DNA of 64,000 nt, taken from the NCBI GenBank assembly GCA_965267505.1, contig OZ254081.1:310001-374000 (forward strand), given 5' to 3'. Positions 53,654 through 61,942 of this stretch are shown piece by piece. The notes below the pieces were generated by a model. The model was not told the DNA's origin, ran no database searches, and saw only the letters and a list, made by a program, of their open reading frames with translations. Each line of letters starts with the position of its first letter. Position 1 is the first letter of the stretch. The position numbers and the translations under genes are program-made. The DNA comes from JANQHS01 sp965267505 (GTDB lineage Bacteria; Bacteroidota; Bacteroidia; Cytophagales; CCMP332).

Positions 53654-54751
53654 ATGGGACTAAAATGTGGAATAGTGGGTTTGCCAAATGTTGGAAAATC
53701 CACTCTTTTTAATGCGCTATCCAATGCAAAAGCTGAAGCGCAGAATTATCCTTTCTGTACGATAGAGCCAAATGTTGGTGTTATAAAGGTTCCCGATCCA
53801 AGGTTAACAGAACTGGCAAGACTTGTCGATCCAGAGCAGGTCATTCCTACTGTAATTGAGTTTGTAGATATAGCCGGTCTGGTTAAGGGGGCTAGCAAAG
53901 GAGAAGGCTTGGGCAATCAATTCCTTGGAAATATTCGTGAAACAGATGCGATTATTCACGTTGTCCGTTGTTTCAAGGATGATAACATCTCCCATGTTGA
54001 TGGAAGAATAAATCCAGTAGAAGACAAGGAGATCATAGAGTACGAGCTTCTGCTCAAGGATATTGAAGTTCTTGATAAAAGAATTGCCAAGGAGGAAAAA
54101 GCTTCAAAATCAGGGGATAAAAAACTTCTGCAGCGACTTGACTTCTTTCGCTCGGAAAAGCAAAGGCTGGAAAATGGAAATACTTTTGATCCAGATTCTC
54201 TGGAGCAGCATGAACTAGAATTAGTTAAAGAATTGGATCTTCTTTCCTCTAAGCCTGTAATCTACCTTGCCAATATCGACGAGCAATCTATTGCAAATGG
54301 GACCAATGAATATGTGGAAGAACTTAAAGGGCATTTAGGATCGGAAACTTTGGTGATCCCATTATGTGCTCAGCTTGAAGCTCAAATCGCCGAATTTGAA
54401 GATCCAGAAGAAAAGGAGATGTTCCTTTCGGAGTACAACTTAAATGAATCAGGACTCGACAGGTTGATCCGGAGTTCCTATGAACTTCTAGACCTCATTA
54501 CTTATTTCACGGCTGGAAAGAAGGAGGTTCGAGCCTGGACTATATCAAAAGGAACCAAAGCTCCTCAAGCAGCCGGTGTTATTCACACTGATTTTGAAAA
54601 AGGATTTATCAGGGCTGAAGTAATTGCCTATTCAGATTATGTAGAACTGGGGTCTGAATTAGCATGTAAGGAGGCCGGAAAACTCTCAATTGAAGGAAAG
54701 GACTATCTGGTGCAGGATGGAGACATCATGCATTTCAGATTCAACGTCTAG
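53654..54751 (+). CDS. ychF: Ribosome-associated ATPase YchF (OLA1/Obg-like)
   Basis: The 365-residue protein is a P-loop ATPase of the Obg-related group. It has GLPNVGKSTLFN (G1), YPFCTIEPNVG (G2 region), DIAGLVKGASKGEGLGNQFL (G3, with the family-typical G-A-S-K-G-E-G), YLANIDE in place of NKxD (which explains ATP preference), and a C-terminal TGS domain. YchF binds ribosomes and is linked to stress and redox control. The stop codon abuts the stop of the convergent CapD gene with no gap. Confidence 0.96.
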   Translation: MGLKCGIVGLPNVGKSTLFNALSNAKAEAQNYPFCTIEPNVGVIKVPDPRLTELARLVDPEQVIPTVIEFVDIAGLVKGASKGEGLGNQFLGNIRETDAIIHVVRCFKDDNISHVDGRINPVEDKEIIEYELLLKDIEVLDKRIAKEEKASKSGDKKLLQRLDFFRSEKQRLENGNTFDPDSLEQHELELVKELDLLSSKPVIYLANIDEQSIANGTNEYVEELKGHLGSETLVIPLCAQLEAQIAEFEDPEEKEMFLSEYNLNESGLDRLIRSSYELLDLITYFTAGKKEVRAWTISKGTKAPQAAGVIHTDFEKGFIRAEVIAYSDYVELGSELACKEAGKLSIEGKDYLVQDGDIMHFRFNV

Positions 54752-56692
54752 TTAGGAAGCCAGATCCTTAAGTGATTTGATCTCCATATCCAGTTTCTCG
54801 AATCTTGATTGGTTGCTTTTGAATTCTGGGACCATCTCTTTCATCTTCAATACAACTTCCTCTTCTCCTTCATTTGTTGCAGTTTGGATAAGGTCCATGA
54901 TGGAAAGATTGATCCTTTCATAATCCTCTTCTCTGACCTTGGCTATCATGATCTTGGGATTATGAGTAGGTATGGTTATCTCAGAGTTCGTAAGCAATTC
55001 CTCATGAAGCTTTTCACCTGGACGCAGACCTGTAAAATCAATAGTGATATCCCTTCCTACCTTATAACCCGAAAGCTGAACCATCTTCTTAGCGAGATCA
55101 AGGATCCTAATGGCTTCACCCATATCAAATATGAAGATCTCCCCTCCTTTTCCCATTACTCCTGCTTCAAGAACCAACTGGCAAGCCTCACCAATGGTCA
55201 TAAAGAACCTGGTGATATCAGGATGGGTTACAGTAACCGGACCTCCCATTTCGATCTGTTTCCTGAACATTGGGATCACAGATCCATTGGATCCTAGAAA
55301 ATTTCCAAATCGGGTGGTAATAAACTTACAATGATTCTTCGATGGCAATGAAATGTCACCATTCTCCAAGGCTCCATTCAGAGATTGAACATACATCTCA
55401 GCGATCCTTTTTGATGCGCCCATAACATTCGTTGGGTTCACTGCTTTATCGGTAGAGACCATTACAAACTTCTCAACCTGATATTTAACTGCCAGGTCTG
55501 CTAAAACCTTGGTGCCCCAAACATTGGCATGAACTGCTTCTAATGGATTTTGCTCCATTAAGGGCACATGCTTGTATGCAGCTGCATGGAAAATAATGTT
55601 AGGCTTATGCTCCTTGATTATTGCTTCAAACCTCTCTTTATGGGTTACATCAGCGAGAATGAATATCTTTTCAACCGAAGGAACCATGCTTTTGATCTCG
55701 TCGTCCAGGTCATAAAGGGGAGTTTCGGCTTGATCAACCAATAATATCTTGCTTGGTCCATTTTGGATCAATTGGCGTGCAATCTCCGAGCCTATCGAAC
55801 CTGCTGCTCCTGTGATCATGATGGATTTTCCTTGAAGATCATTTTTCACAAGGTGGTTTTCAATCTTAATGGACTCTCTACCCAGAAGGTCTTCAATTTT
55901 CAGATTACGGATCTGATTTAAACTCAGCTCTCCGTTCACCCAACGATAAGCTGGTGGGACATGCTGAACCTCTATGTCGTGCTTTAAACAGAAATCCACA
56001 AGATCATTTTTCCTTCTAAGAGAAATATCCTGAGAGGTAATAACCAGCTTATGAACATTATAGGTGCGCACAAGATAATCCAGATCATTTTTAGCCTGGA
56101 AGATCTTAGCACCACCATAATTTTTTCCAACCTTCCTAATATCATCGTCTATGTAGGCAACCACCTTCATATTCGAATGAGGGTCATTGTCGATGATGTG
56201 CTTTGTTAGAATACCTAATTGGCTAGCTCCAAAGATTACTGCATTTAGGCGGCCATACTTGATATTGGAGGCAAAGCTGAAAACATATTTTACTGCCAAT
56301 CTGTAGAAGAATAGAAAAAGAGTTGCAGTGAAATACCCGATTATCAATACGGAAACAGGCAGAAGAACACTCCCATATAGGTAGAAATTCAGGTAATTCG
56401 CCAGTCCTGCCAGAGCACTACCGAAGGTTGTGGTGTATAGAATCCTTACTCCATCCTCAATCGTGGTATACCTTATTATTCCTGAATAGGTCTTATTCAG
56501 AATTATTGCAAATAGGCAGAATGAAAAGAACAATAATCCACCTTTGAATAATTGATCGCTGGGAATGCTATCGACTGCGAGATTGAACCTAAGAAAGAAA
56601 GCGAGGCATATCGAAAAAAGTATGATACTTGAATCGATAAGGATCACGATCCACCGGGGTAGAATCTTAATGGAAGAGATCAGTTTAAGCAT
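54752..56692 (-). CDS. Membrane nucleotide-sugar 4,6-dehydratase (CapD/WbpM/PglF type)
   Basis: The 646-residue protein has four N-terminal membrane segments (to about residue 130). A first Rossmann-like domain follows (AVIFGASQLGILTKH), then an SDR domain with ITGAAGSIGSEIARQL and the VSTDKAVNPTNVMGASKR active site, which has Thr-Asp-Lys and a Met in place of the usual Tyr, as in UDP-GlcNAc 4,6-dehydratases. The product would be a keto-sugar for surface glycans or glycosylation. No other glycan gene adjoins. Length matches full WbpM/PglF proteins. It lies downstream of the PaaN gene. Confidence 0.92.
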   Translation of the reverse strand: MLKLISSIKILPRWIVILIDSSIILFSICLAFFLRFNLAVDSIPSDQLFKGGLLFFSFCLFAIILNKTYSGIIRYTTIEDGVRILYTTTFGSALAGLANYLNFYLYGSVLLPVSVLIIGYFTATLFLFFYRLAVKYVFSFASNIKYGRLNAVIFGASQLGILTKHIIDNDPHSNMKVVAYIDDDIRKVGKNYGGAKIFQAKNDLDYLVRTYNVHKLVITSQDISLRRKNDLVDFCLKHDIEVQHVPPAYRWVNGELSLNQIRNLKIEDLLGRESIKIENHLVKNDLQGKSIMITGAAGSIGSEIARQLIQNGPSKILLVDQAETPLYDLDDEIKSMVPSVEKIFILADVTHKERFEAIIKEHKPNIIFHAAAYKHVPLMEQNPLEAVHANVWGTKVLADLAVKYQVEKFVMVSTDKAVNPTNVMGASKRIAEMYVQSLNGALENGDISLPSKNHCKFITTRFGNFLGSNGSVIPMFRKQIEMGGPVTVTHPDITRFFMTIGEACQLVLEAGVMGKGGEIFIFDMGEAIRILDLAKKMVQLSGYKVGRDITIDFTGLRPGEKLHEELLTNSEITIPTHNPKIMIAKVREEDYERINLSIMDLIQTATNEGEEEVVLKMKEMVPEFKSNQSRFEKLDMEIKSLKDLAS

Positions 56693-56722
56693 AACTTGCT
56701 TTCCAGGCTTTTAGCTAGGTTT

Positions 56723-58381
56723 TTAATTTTTTGGTTCTCTAAATCCAACCCAAACAAATCGTTTGATAACAAACTCTGGATTGGTAAACGAAGCATTCCC
56801 CGCAGGGTTTCCTCCTGTTACATGAAAATCTGAAAAAGCTGCGTGCTGATTCAAATAAATATTACCAACCAGGTTAAAAGAAACTGGCGTAAAGCTTTCT
56901 GCCATTCTATCTTTTATTGTTTCCTTAAGATCATTATCCAAAGTGTAAGCTCCACAAGAAATAGCACCGTGATTCATAGCTAACTCACCGGCTTTTTCCA
57001 ACGCTTCATTAAAATCCTCTGTCTCGATGACGAGAACCAAAGGTCCGAAGATCTCACTGGAGTAAACCTGCTCCTCTGATTTATTCAGAAAAGCGACTTT
57101 AGGTGACAGGGTCCTGGCATTTTTAAACATGGGGTTCTCAACCACCTCATCTGCAAGAACAACCTCCCCTTCATTAAATCCTGTAACCCTCTCACTAGTA
57201 GCAGAATTCTGGATGGCACCCAGCACAAATGGACCTGCCTTGGGGTTCTTCACGAGGGCATCTATTGACTCACCAAGTTTATCAGCAAATTCTTTTGCAG
57301 ACATGATTCCATTCTCTGTTTCTATTCCATTTTTCGGAATAAAGATATTTTGTGGAGCAGTGCACATCTGACCGGAATACAATGCCACTGAGAATCCAAG
57401 GTTTTGGATCACCTTCTCGATCTTATCAGTAGAATGGATCATAACTGAGTTAACACCAGTTTTTTCAGTGAATGTTTGCTTACCTGGCAGGCTTTCGACA
57501 TAGTCTCCAAATCCTGGTCCTCCCGTATAATCAATCAATTTAATTGCCGGATCCTCTGCTAATTCTTTGGTGATAGGTGCTTCTACAGTATCAATAGCCA
57601 GTTGACAGATATCCCTAGATAGTCCAGCTCCTTCTAGAGCGTTTTGAATTTCTGCAACAACAATTGCCATGGGAAGTATAGCTTTTGGATGCGGCTTTAC
57701 GATAACAGGGTTCCCTGTAATAAGACTGGCATAAAGTCCCGGAGTGGAATTCCAGGTTGGAAAAGTGGAGCATCCAATAATTAGAGAAATACCTTTCGGT
57801 TGGGGAACCCAGGATTTTTCCAACTCAAGATCATACTTGCCCATTGGCTTTTTCCAAAGGGCGGAAGAAGGAAACCTTTTCAACTCTTCATAACCACCAG
57901 CAATGGCTTCCATTGCCCTATCAGCACCATGTGGTCCCGAAGCCTGAAAAGCCATCATATATCCCTGACCAGTGGTATGCATGGTGGCATAGGCTATATC
58001 GAAGAATCGTGCCTTCATTCTTTCCAAACTATCAATAAGGACTCCCGCCCTATCCTCTGGACTTATTTTGGACCATGACCTGAAACTTTGCTTTGCTTTT
58101 TCAATAAGCTGATCCTTAGACCATTGAGGATATGAAATATTTAAAGCATTGCCTAGATAAGGTGATTCCTCAGTTCCAACCCAGCCAATGGAACCCTCGT
58201 GAGAAAGCTCTTCGAATTTCTTGCCGATCTGAGATTTAAAGAAATCTTGTCCATCAGGATCCGCATTCTCCCCATAGATTTCCTTTGACGGGAATTCAGG
58301 ATATGCAGCGTAGAATGAACGATCATGAAGGGCTTTAATGGCTTCATCTAAAAATCCTTTGTGCTTCTCAAATAAGCTCAT
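56723..58381 (-). CDS. PaaN-type aldehyde dehydrogenase family protein
   Basis: A 552-residue member of the PaaN subgroup of aldehyde dehydrogenases. It shows YPEFPSKEIYGENADPDGQ and GWVGTEESPYLG near the N-terminus, then MHTTGQGYMMAFQASGPHG, and the active-site Cys in LYSGQMCTAPQNIF. PaaN is assigned to phenylacetate breakdown, but this protein lacks the C-terminal MaoC hydratase domain of PaaZ and no other paa genes are present. The frame extends to 58582 through the coding region of the next gene; I chose ATG 58381 (MSLFEKHKGF), one base after the DUF7935-like stop, so the two genes are co-transcribed. Confidence 0.85.
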   Translation of the reverse strand: MSLFEKHKGFLDEAIKALHDRSFYAAYPEFPSKEIYGENADPDGQDFFKSQIGKKFEELSHEGSIGWVGTEESPYLGNALNISYPQWSKDQLIEKAKQSFRSWSKISPEDRAGVLIDSLERMKARFFDIAYATMHTTGQGYMMAFQASGPHGADRAMEAIAGGYEELKRFPSSALWKKPMGKYDLELEKSWVPQPKGISLIIGCSTFPTWNSTPGLYASLITGNPVIVKPHPKAILPMAIVVAEIQNALEGAGLSRDICQLAIDTVEAPITKELAEDPAIKLIDYTGGPGFGDYVESLPGKQTFTEKTGVNSVMIHSTDKIEKVIQNLGFSVALYSGQMCTAPQNIFIPKNGIETENGIMSAKEFADKLGESIDALVKNPKAGPFVLGAIQNSATSERVTGFNEGEVVLADEVVENPMFKNARTLSPKVAFLNKSEEQVYSSEIFGPLVLVIETEDFNEALEKAGELAMNHGAISCGAYTLDNDLKETIKDRMAESFTPVSFNLVGNIYLNQHAAFSDFHVTGGNPAGNASFTNPEFVIKRFVWVGFREPKN

Positions 58382-58382
58382 A

Positions 58383-58904
58383 TCAGTAAAGTTCTCTGAT
58401 TTCGTTTTTAATAAATTCAATTGCCTCTCCGCATATATCCAAATTTTCAGAGAGAATCTTGTCCATAATTGCTTTGGCAAAAATTGTTGCCTCAGCTTTA
58501 GAATCAATTGAGGAAAAAACCTGATTGACCAAGGCAATCGTTCTTTCCTTGCAATTAGTTGCCAAATTCCATGCTTTATCACTCATATATATCTGCTGGC
58601 TTAGGTTATGGTTATACTCGTCTCTTATTTCCAGCAAAAGTTGTTGATATAACATAGGGGCGGACATTCCCTTCTTATCAATCCTAGCAAGGAAATTGGG
58701 AAGTGTAATTCTTTCAAGAAAAAGAATAACTCGTTCATAGGCTTGTAGCCTCAACGGAAAAGCCAACTCACGAGACTTTTCTTTTAAAGAGGTTTCCCCT
58801 TTGAGTTTTTCTACTTTGAGAAAATGGCGAAACACCAAATACCCGGCATACATTACCAATGCAGAGGGTATTACAATCTTTATCAGGTCACCCAGCATCT
58901 CCAT
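58383..58904 (-). CDS. Membrane-anchored protein of unknown function (DUF7935-like)
   Basis: The 173-residue protein has one N-terminal membrane segment (residues 7-25). Its helical cytoplasmic part contains LRLQAYERVILFLERIT and MLYQQLLLEIRDEYNHNLSQQ, and it ends in a conserved-looking AIEFIKNEIRELY. I associate it with DUF7935 of Bacteroidota, without certainty. It heads the transcript that continues into PaaN and is divergent from the HesB-like gene with about 70 bp between the start codons. No enzymatic motif is visible. Confidence 0.68.
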   Translation of the reverse strand: MEMLGDLIKIVIPSALVMYAGYLVFRHFLKVEKLKGETSLKEKSRELAFPLRLQAYERVILFLERITLPNFLARIDKKGMSAPMLYQQLLLEIRDEYNHNLSQQIYMSDKAWNLATNCKERTIALVNQVFSSIDSKAEATIFAKAIMDKILSENLDICGEAIEFIKNEIRELY

Positions 58905-58973
58905 GGTTTAATAGACTGGCAAATTAGTGAAAACATACGTTCTTTGAAGCCTCTTGGTCAATTCAATACAAGT

Positions 58974-59261
58974 TTGAACCTAATAGAAATAACTGATAGG
59001 GCTGCAAAAGAGATAAATTCAATGATGGAAAAAAAGAATGTTCCAAAAGAATATTCTTTAAGAATCGGTGTCAGAGGAGCAGGTTGCATGGGTGTAAGGC
59101 ATTTTTTAGCCTTCGATAAGAAGAAAACCAGCGACGATTCAAGCACCATCAAGGGAATTCCTGTGATCTATGAGAAGAAGCAAGCCTTATACTTGGCAGG
59201 TTATAAAATTGAATTTGAAGACTCCAATGAAGAAAAAGGCTTTTTCTTTTCTCAAGTTTGA
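58974..59261 (+). CDS. HesB/IscA-like protein lacking the C-terminal cysteine pair
   Basis: Read from the TTG at 58974, the protein has 95 residues and begins LIEITDRAAKEINSMM, as in A-type iron-sulfur carriers. The first conserved Cys is present in GVRGAGCMGV (residue 38 from this start). The usual C-terminal CGCGxSF motif is absent; the protein ends EKGFFFSQV, so two of three cluster ligands are missing. It may be a diverged HesB-like protein without normal cluster transfer. The frame is open further upstream to 58824, but that stretch overlaps the opposite gene and looks non-coding. The start codon is uncertain. Confidence 0.7.
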   Translation: MNLIEITDRAAKEINSMMEKKNVPKEYSLRIGVRGAGCMGVRHFLAFDKKKTSDDSSTIKGIPVIYEKKQALYLAGYKIEFEDSNEEKGFFFSQV

Positions 59262-59623
59262 TTGTTTTCCCTCAAACTTTCTGTTTCTACAACAGCGCGA
59301 TGGCAAATACCTCCTACCGGAGGGTTGTATTTCGAAACCATTGACCTAACCGTTTTTATCCTAGGAAAATTTTCAAGTATGCTTTGATTGATCCTGTGGC
59401 TAAGGTGTTCAAGAAGCCTGGCAGGTTTACCCATTTCCTCCTTAACGATTTTATATATAGCTTCATAATCAATGGTATCCCCAAGGTCATCTGTAATTGA
59501 AGGAAGGCTTAAGTCCGACTGAATCTCAAGATCCACTCCATATTTATTTCCTGTGACTCTTTCAGCATCATGGTAACCATGATAGGCAAAGAATTCCATT
59601 CCCTCCAGCTTTATCAGGGACAT
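59252..59623 (-). CDS. folB: Dihydroneopterin aldolase
   Basis: FolB splits dihydroneopterin to 6-hydroxymethyl-dihydropterin in folate synthesis. The 123-residue protein has the family start GMEFFAYHGYHDAERVTGNKYGVDL with the substrate-binding region, TIDYEAIYKIVKEEM, LLEHLSHRINQSIL (with the conserved Glu) and a lysine-containing VSKYNPPVGG. Length matches the family. It overlaps the convergent HesB-like gene by 10 bp and is 5 bp downstream of the DivIVA gene on the same strand. Confidence 0.93.
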   Translation of the reverse strand: MSLIKLEGMEFFAYHGYHDAERVTGNKYGVDLEIQSDLSLPSITDDLGDTIDYEAIYKIVKEEMGKPARLLEHLSHRINQSILENFPRIKTVRSMVSKYNPPVGGICHRAVVETESLRENNQT

Positions 59624-59628
59624 ACTAA

Positions 59629-60381
59629 TTACTTGATCTGGTCAAAAAAGGACCCTCCATTTTCAGGACTAGGATCTTCCTGCTTGGGTTTTTCTTCTTT
59701 AGCAGGAGCAACTTCTTCTTTGGTCTCAGTTTTTGGCTCCTCGGCTTTCTTTTCCTCCGGAGCCTCTGTGTTTTCTTCTTTTACCTTCTTGATCTTTTTT
59801 TCCTTAATAGGCTCTGGCCTCGTTTGAACCTCTTTGATCCTTTTAACAAAGTTGGAGATCGCTAATTCCTTTGACCCTTCCTTATCTGCTCTTGCAAGAA
59901 GTCCCTCTCCCAAATGTTTGATCTCATCAATGTACTCGTCCCTTGCTCTGAGCATTGACTTCAAATGATCTTCAAGATTTTTTAACTCGATCCTGGCCTC
60001 TTCAATAATTTCATTCGCCTTGGTTTCCGCATCCTCTAAAATTGCCCTGGCATTATTATTAGCCTCGTTTAACATTGCCTCAGATTGAAGTTGAGATTCC
60101 TTCAAGGTTATTTCTGCTTCCTTTTTACTCTGCTGTACAAGATTTGCCCCGGTATCTTCAGCTGTTTTAAGGGTTTTATAAAGGGAACTTTCAACTTCCT
60201 TTAGCTTCTTTACTTCCTCCTGGGCAACAGAAAGTTTTTCCTGGACCTGTTTATGCTCTTCTATCAATCTTTCCCATTCACCGGAAAGGGTTTGCAAAAA
60301 TCCATCTACTTCTTCCTTTTCATACCCTCTAAAGGATTTCTCAAAGGTTTTTTTCTTTATTTCAAGTGGTGTGATCTTCAT
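59629..60381 (-). CDS. DivIVA-domain protein
   Basis: The 250-residue protein opens with MKITPLEIKKKTFEKSFRGYEKEEVDGFL, the DivIVA membrane-binding domain. A long coiled coil follows (residues 35-170, rich in Glu, Lys and Leu), then a low-complexity Lys/Glu/Pro tail with a short end (FFDQIK). DivIVA proteins mark curved membrane and recruit division or cell-wall partners. The ATG at 60381 is chosen because it begins the domain; the frame is open to 60432 but that stretch is not conserved. It is co-oriented with folB, 5 bp apart, and divergent from the phosphopantetheinyl transferase gene. Confidence 0.88.
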   Translation of the reverse strand: MKITPLEIKKKTFEKSFRGYEKEEVDGFLQTLSGEWERLIEEHKQVQEKLSVAQEEVKKLKEVESSLYKTLKTAEDTGANLVQQSKKEAEITLKESQLQSEAMLNEANNNARAILEDAETKANEIIEEARIELKNLEDHLKSMLRARDEYIDEIKHLGEGLLARADKEGSKELAISNFVKRIKEVQTRPEPIKEKKIKKVKEENTEAPEEKKAEEPKTETKEEVAPAKEEKPKQEDPSPENGGSFFDQIK

Positions 60382-60447
60382 CTTTGGGGTAAAAAATAAT
60401 ATGCGGCTTGAGAAGGACCAATTTACAAACAATCCGTTAGGACTTTA

Positions 60448-61119
60448 ATGGAAAATAGGATATCGGAAACAGGTTTTAAACTGGTTGCGGATCTGCAACT
60501 GCAAAATGCTATTCTGGGAGATGAATTTCAGATCTCAGTTCAACAGATTGATTCGGTGAAAATCGATCATAGCATCCTCTCAGAAAAAGAAAAAATTGAA
60601 TTGGAGAGCATTTCTCACGAAGAAAGAAAAAGATCCTGGTGGAAAGCCAGGGAGGTCCTTTCTCAGCTTTGCTTAAGAAACGGATTGGATTATCATGGTT
60701 TGAAAAAGGGGAACAATGGCAAACCTCATTTCGTTAAAGATAGCCCATACCATTGTTCCTTAAGCCATTCAGAATCCCATGCTGCTGCTCTTTTGTCTAA
60801 AAAATCTTGCGGACTCGATATCGAAAAGGTTGGCGAAAAAGCCCAACGAATCTTTCCTAAATTTTCCAATGAAAAAGAACTTCCCAAGCATCATTCGATT
60901 GAAGATTATACCAGGATATGGGCAGCCAAAGAATCGGTTTACAAAGCCCTGGATATTCCAGGTATACTTTTCAGAGATGAAATGATCCTGGTAGGTTGGA
61001 GCCACGGAAAATCAGTCGCAGAAATTGAATATAGGCCCAAATCAGGAAGTCATGTTCTATTTGAATGCCACTTATTGGATTTTGAGAATTTGATACTAGC
61101 CTTCACCCTACTCCAATGA
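60448..61119 (+). CDS. 4'-phosphopantetheinyl transferase superfamily protein
   Basis: This enzyme transfers phosphopantetheine from CoA to carrier proteins. The 223-residue protein has the Sfp-type motifs: KPHFVKDSPYHCSLSHSESHAAA (including a His for CoA contact), GLDIEKVGEKAQRIFPKF with the Mg2+-binding Asp and Glu, and WAAKESVYKAL with the catalytic Glu and Lys. The size is that of the Sfp class rather than the AcpS class. Which carrier protein it modifies is unknown. The 3' end overlaps the convergent SirB1-like gene by 12 bp. Confidence 0.9.
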   Translation: MENRISETGFKLVADLQLQNAILGDEFQISVQQIDSVKIDHSILSEKEKIELESISHEERKRSWWKAREVLSQLCLRNGLDYHGLKKGNNGKPHFVKDSPYHCSLSHSESHAAALLSKKSCGLDIEKVGEKAQRIFPKFSNEKELPKHHSIEDYTRIWAAKESVYKALDIPGILFRDEMILVGWSHGKSVAEIEYRPKSGSHVLFECHLLDFENLILAFTLLQ

Positions 61120-61938
61120 ACTAAGCAACATCTCAAGCTCCTCAACTTTTTCTGGTTCACCTGCTTTCTTGAAAGCCACCATAAGATTTCGAAGCATCCT
61201 TTTGGCGATATCCAGATTTGAGCAGGGTTCGTAAAAGATTTCCTGCGATTTGATCTTTAGCTGCACAAGGTACTGATCGATCTCATCTTTAGTAAAGATG
61301 ATCCCTTTATTAAAGGCATTGATATAGAATTGAAAATCCTTGACCTTGTAGGTAAGGACAAAGAGGTTTGGAAGGTTTACACCGTAAATTGGTAGCTTAA
61401 GTTTTTGAGCCACCAAAAGATAAATCGAACCAAGGCTCAAAGGATTTCCTTTTCGGGTCTCCAATACCCTATTGATCATGGAGTTTGCGGGGCTATGAAA
61501 ATTCTTGGTGTTGGCCGAGAATTTTTCCTGGGCAAACATAATATGGTTGAGCATCCTTACCTGGTCCATTGGAGCGAGATCGTCCTTGAATTGGCTCCAC
61601 ACCCCAAAGTACAATTGATCGATCTGTTTTCGTAGCTCTTCTAAAGAAAGATCAGGGTATTGAAAAGTAGCGATGATCCAAAGAAGTTCAAGAAGGTCAT
61701 CCTGGTTCTTTTTCTTCCAATGGGCCAAAGCATCCTTGAGTTTTTGAAATTGTATACCATGGATGACATCCTCGATCCTAGATTGAAAACCAAGATCCAG
61801 TGTGCTCTCCCACTTTTCCTCTAAAAAGGGAACGGCCTTATCTCCCAGATCAAATAGTTTTCCCTCTACATGCTGAAAGACCTCTGGATCATTATCCTCG
61901 AGAAGGGAAACTAATGCCTTGATCTCCTTTTTTGTCAT
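61108..61938 (-). CDS. SirB1/transglutaminase-like protein
   Basis: The 276-residue protein contains SMINRVLETRKGNPLSLGSIYLLVAQKLKLPIYGVNLPN, the SirB1-type transglutaminase-like core, and FYINAFNKGIIFTKDE, but the catalytic Cys is not clearly present at the usual site. An N-terminal helical HEAT-like region (residues 1-90) precedes it. SirB1-family proteins are often found near protein-release genes, but the role is unresolved. It lies 4 bp downstream of the acyl-CoA carboxylase beta gene and overlaps the convergent phosphopantetheinyl transferase gene by 12 bp. Confidence 0.82.
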   Translation of the reverse strand: MTKKEIKALVSLLEDNDPEVFQHVEGKLFDLGDKAVPFLEEKWESTLDLGFQSRIEDVIHGIQFQKLKDALAHWKKKNQDDLLELLWIIATFQYPDLSLEELRKQIDQLYFGVWSQFKDDLAPMDQVRMLNHIMFAQEKFSANTKNFHSPANSMINRVLETRKGNPLSLGSIYLLVAQKLKLPIYGVNLPNLFVLTYKVKDFQFYINAFNKGIIFTKDEIDQYLVQLKIKSQEIFYEPCSNLDIAKRMLRNLMVAFKKAGEPEKVEELEMLLSSLE

Positions 61939-61942
61939 TAAC

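Noticed and set aside
58824..58973. An extended N-terminus for the HesB-like protein
   Set aside because: The extra 50 residues overlap the start of the opposite gene, show no similarity to the family and lie upstream of the conserved beginning of the domain.
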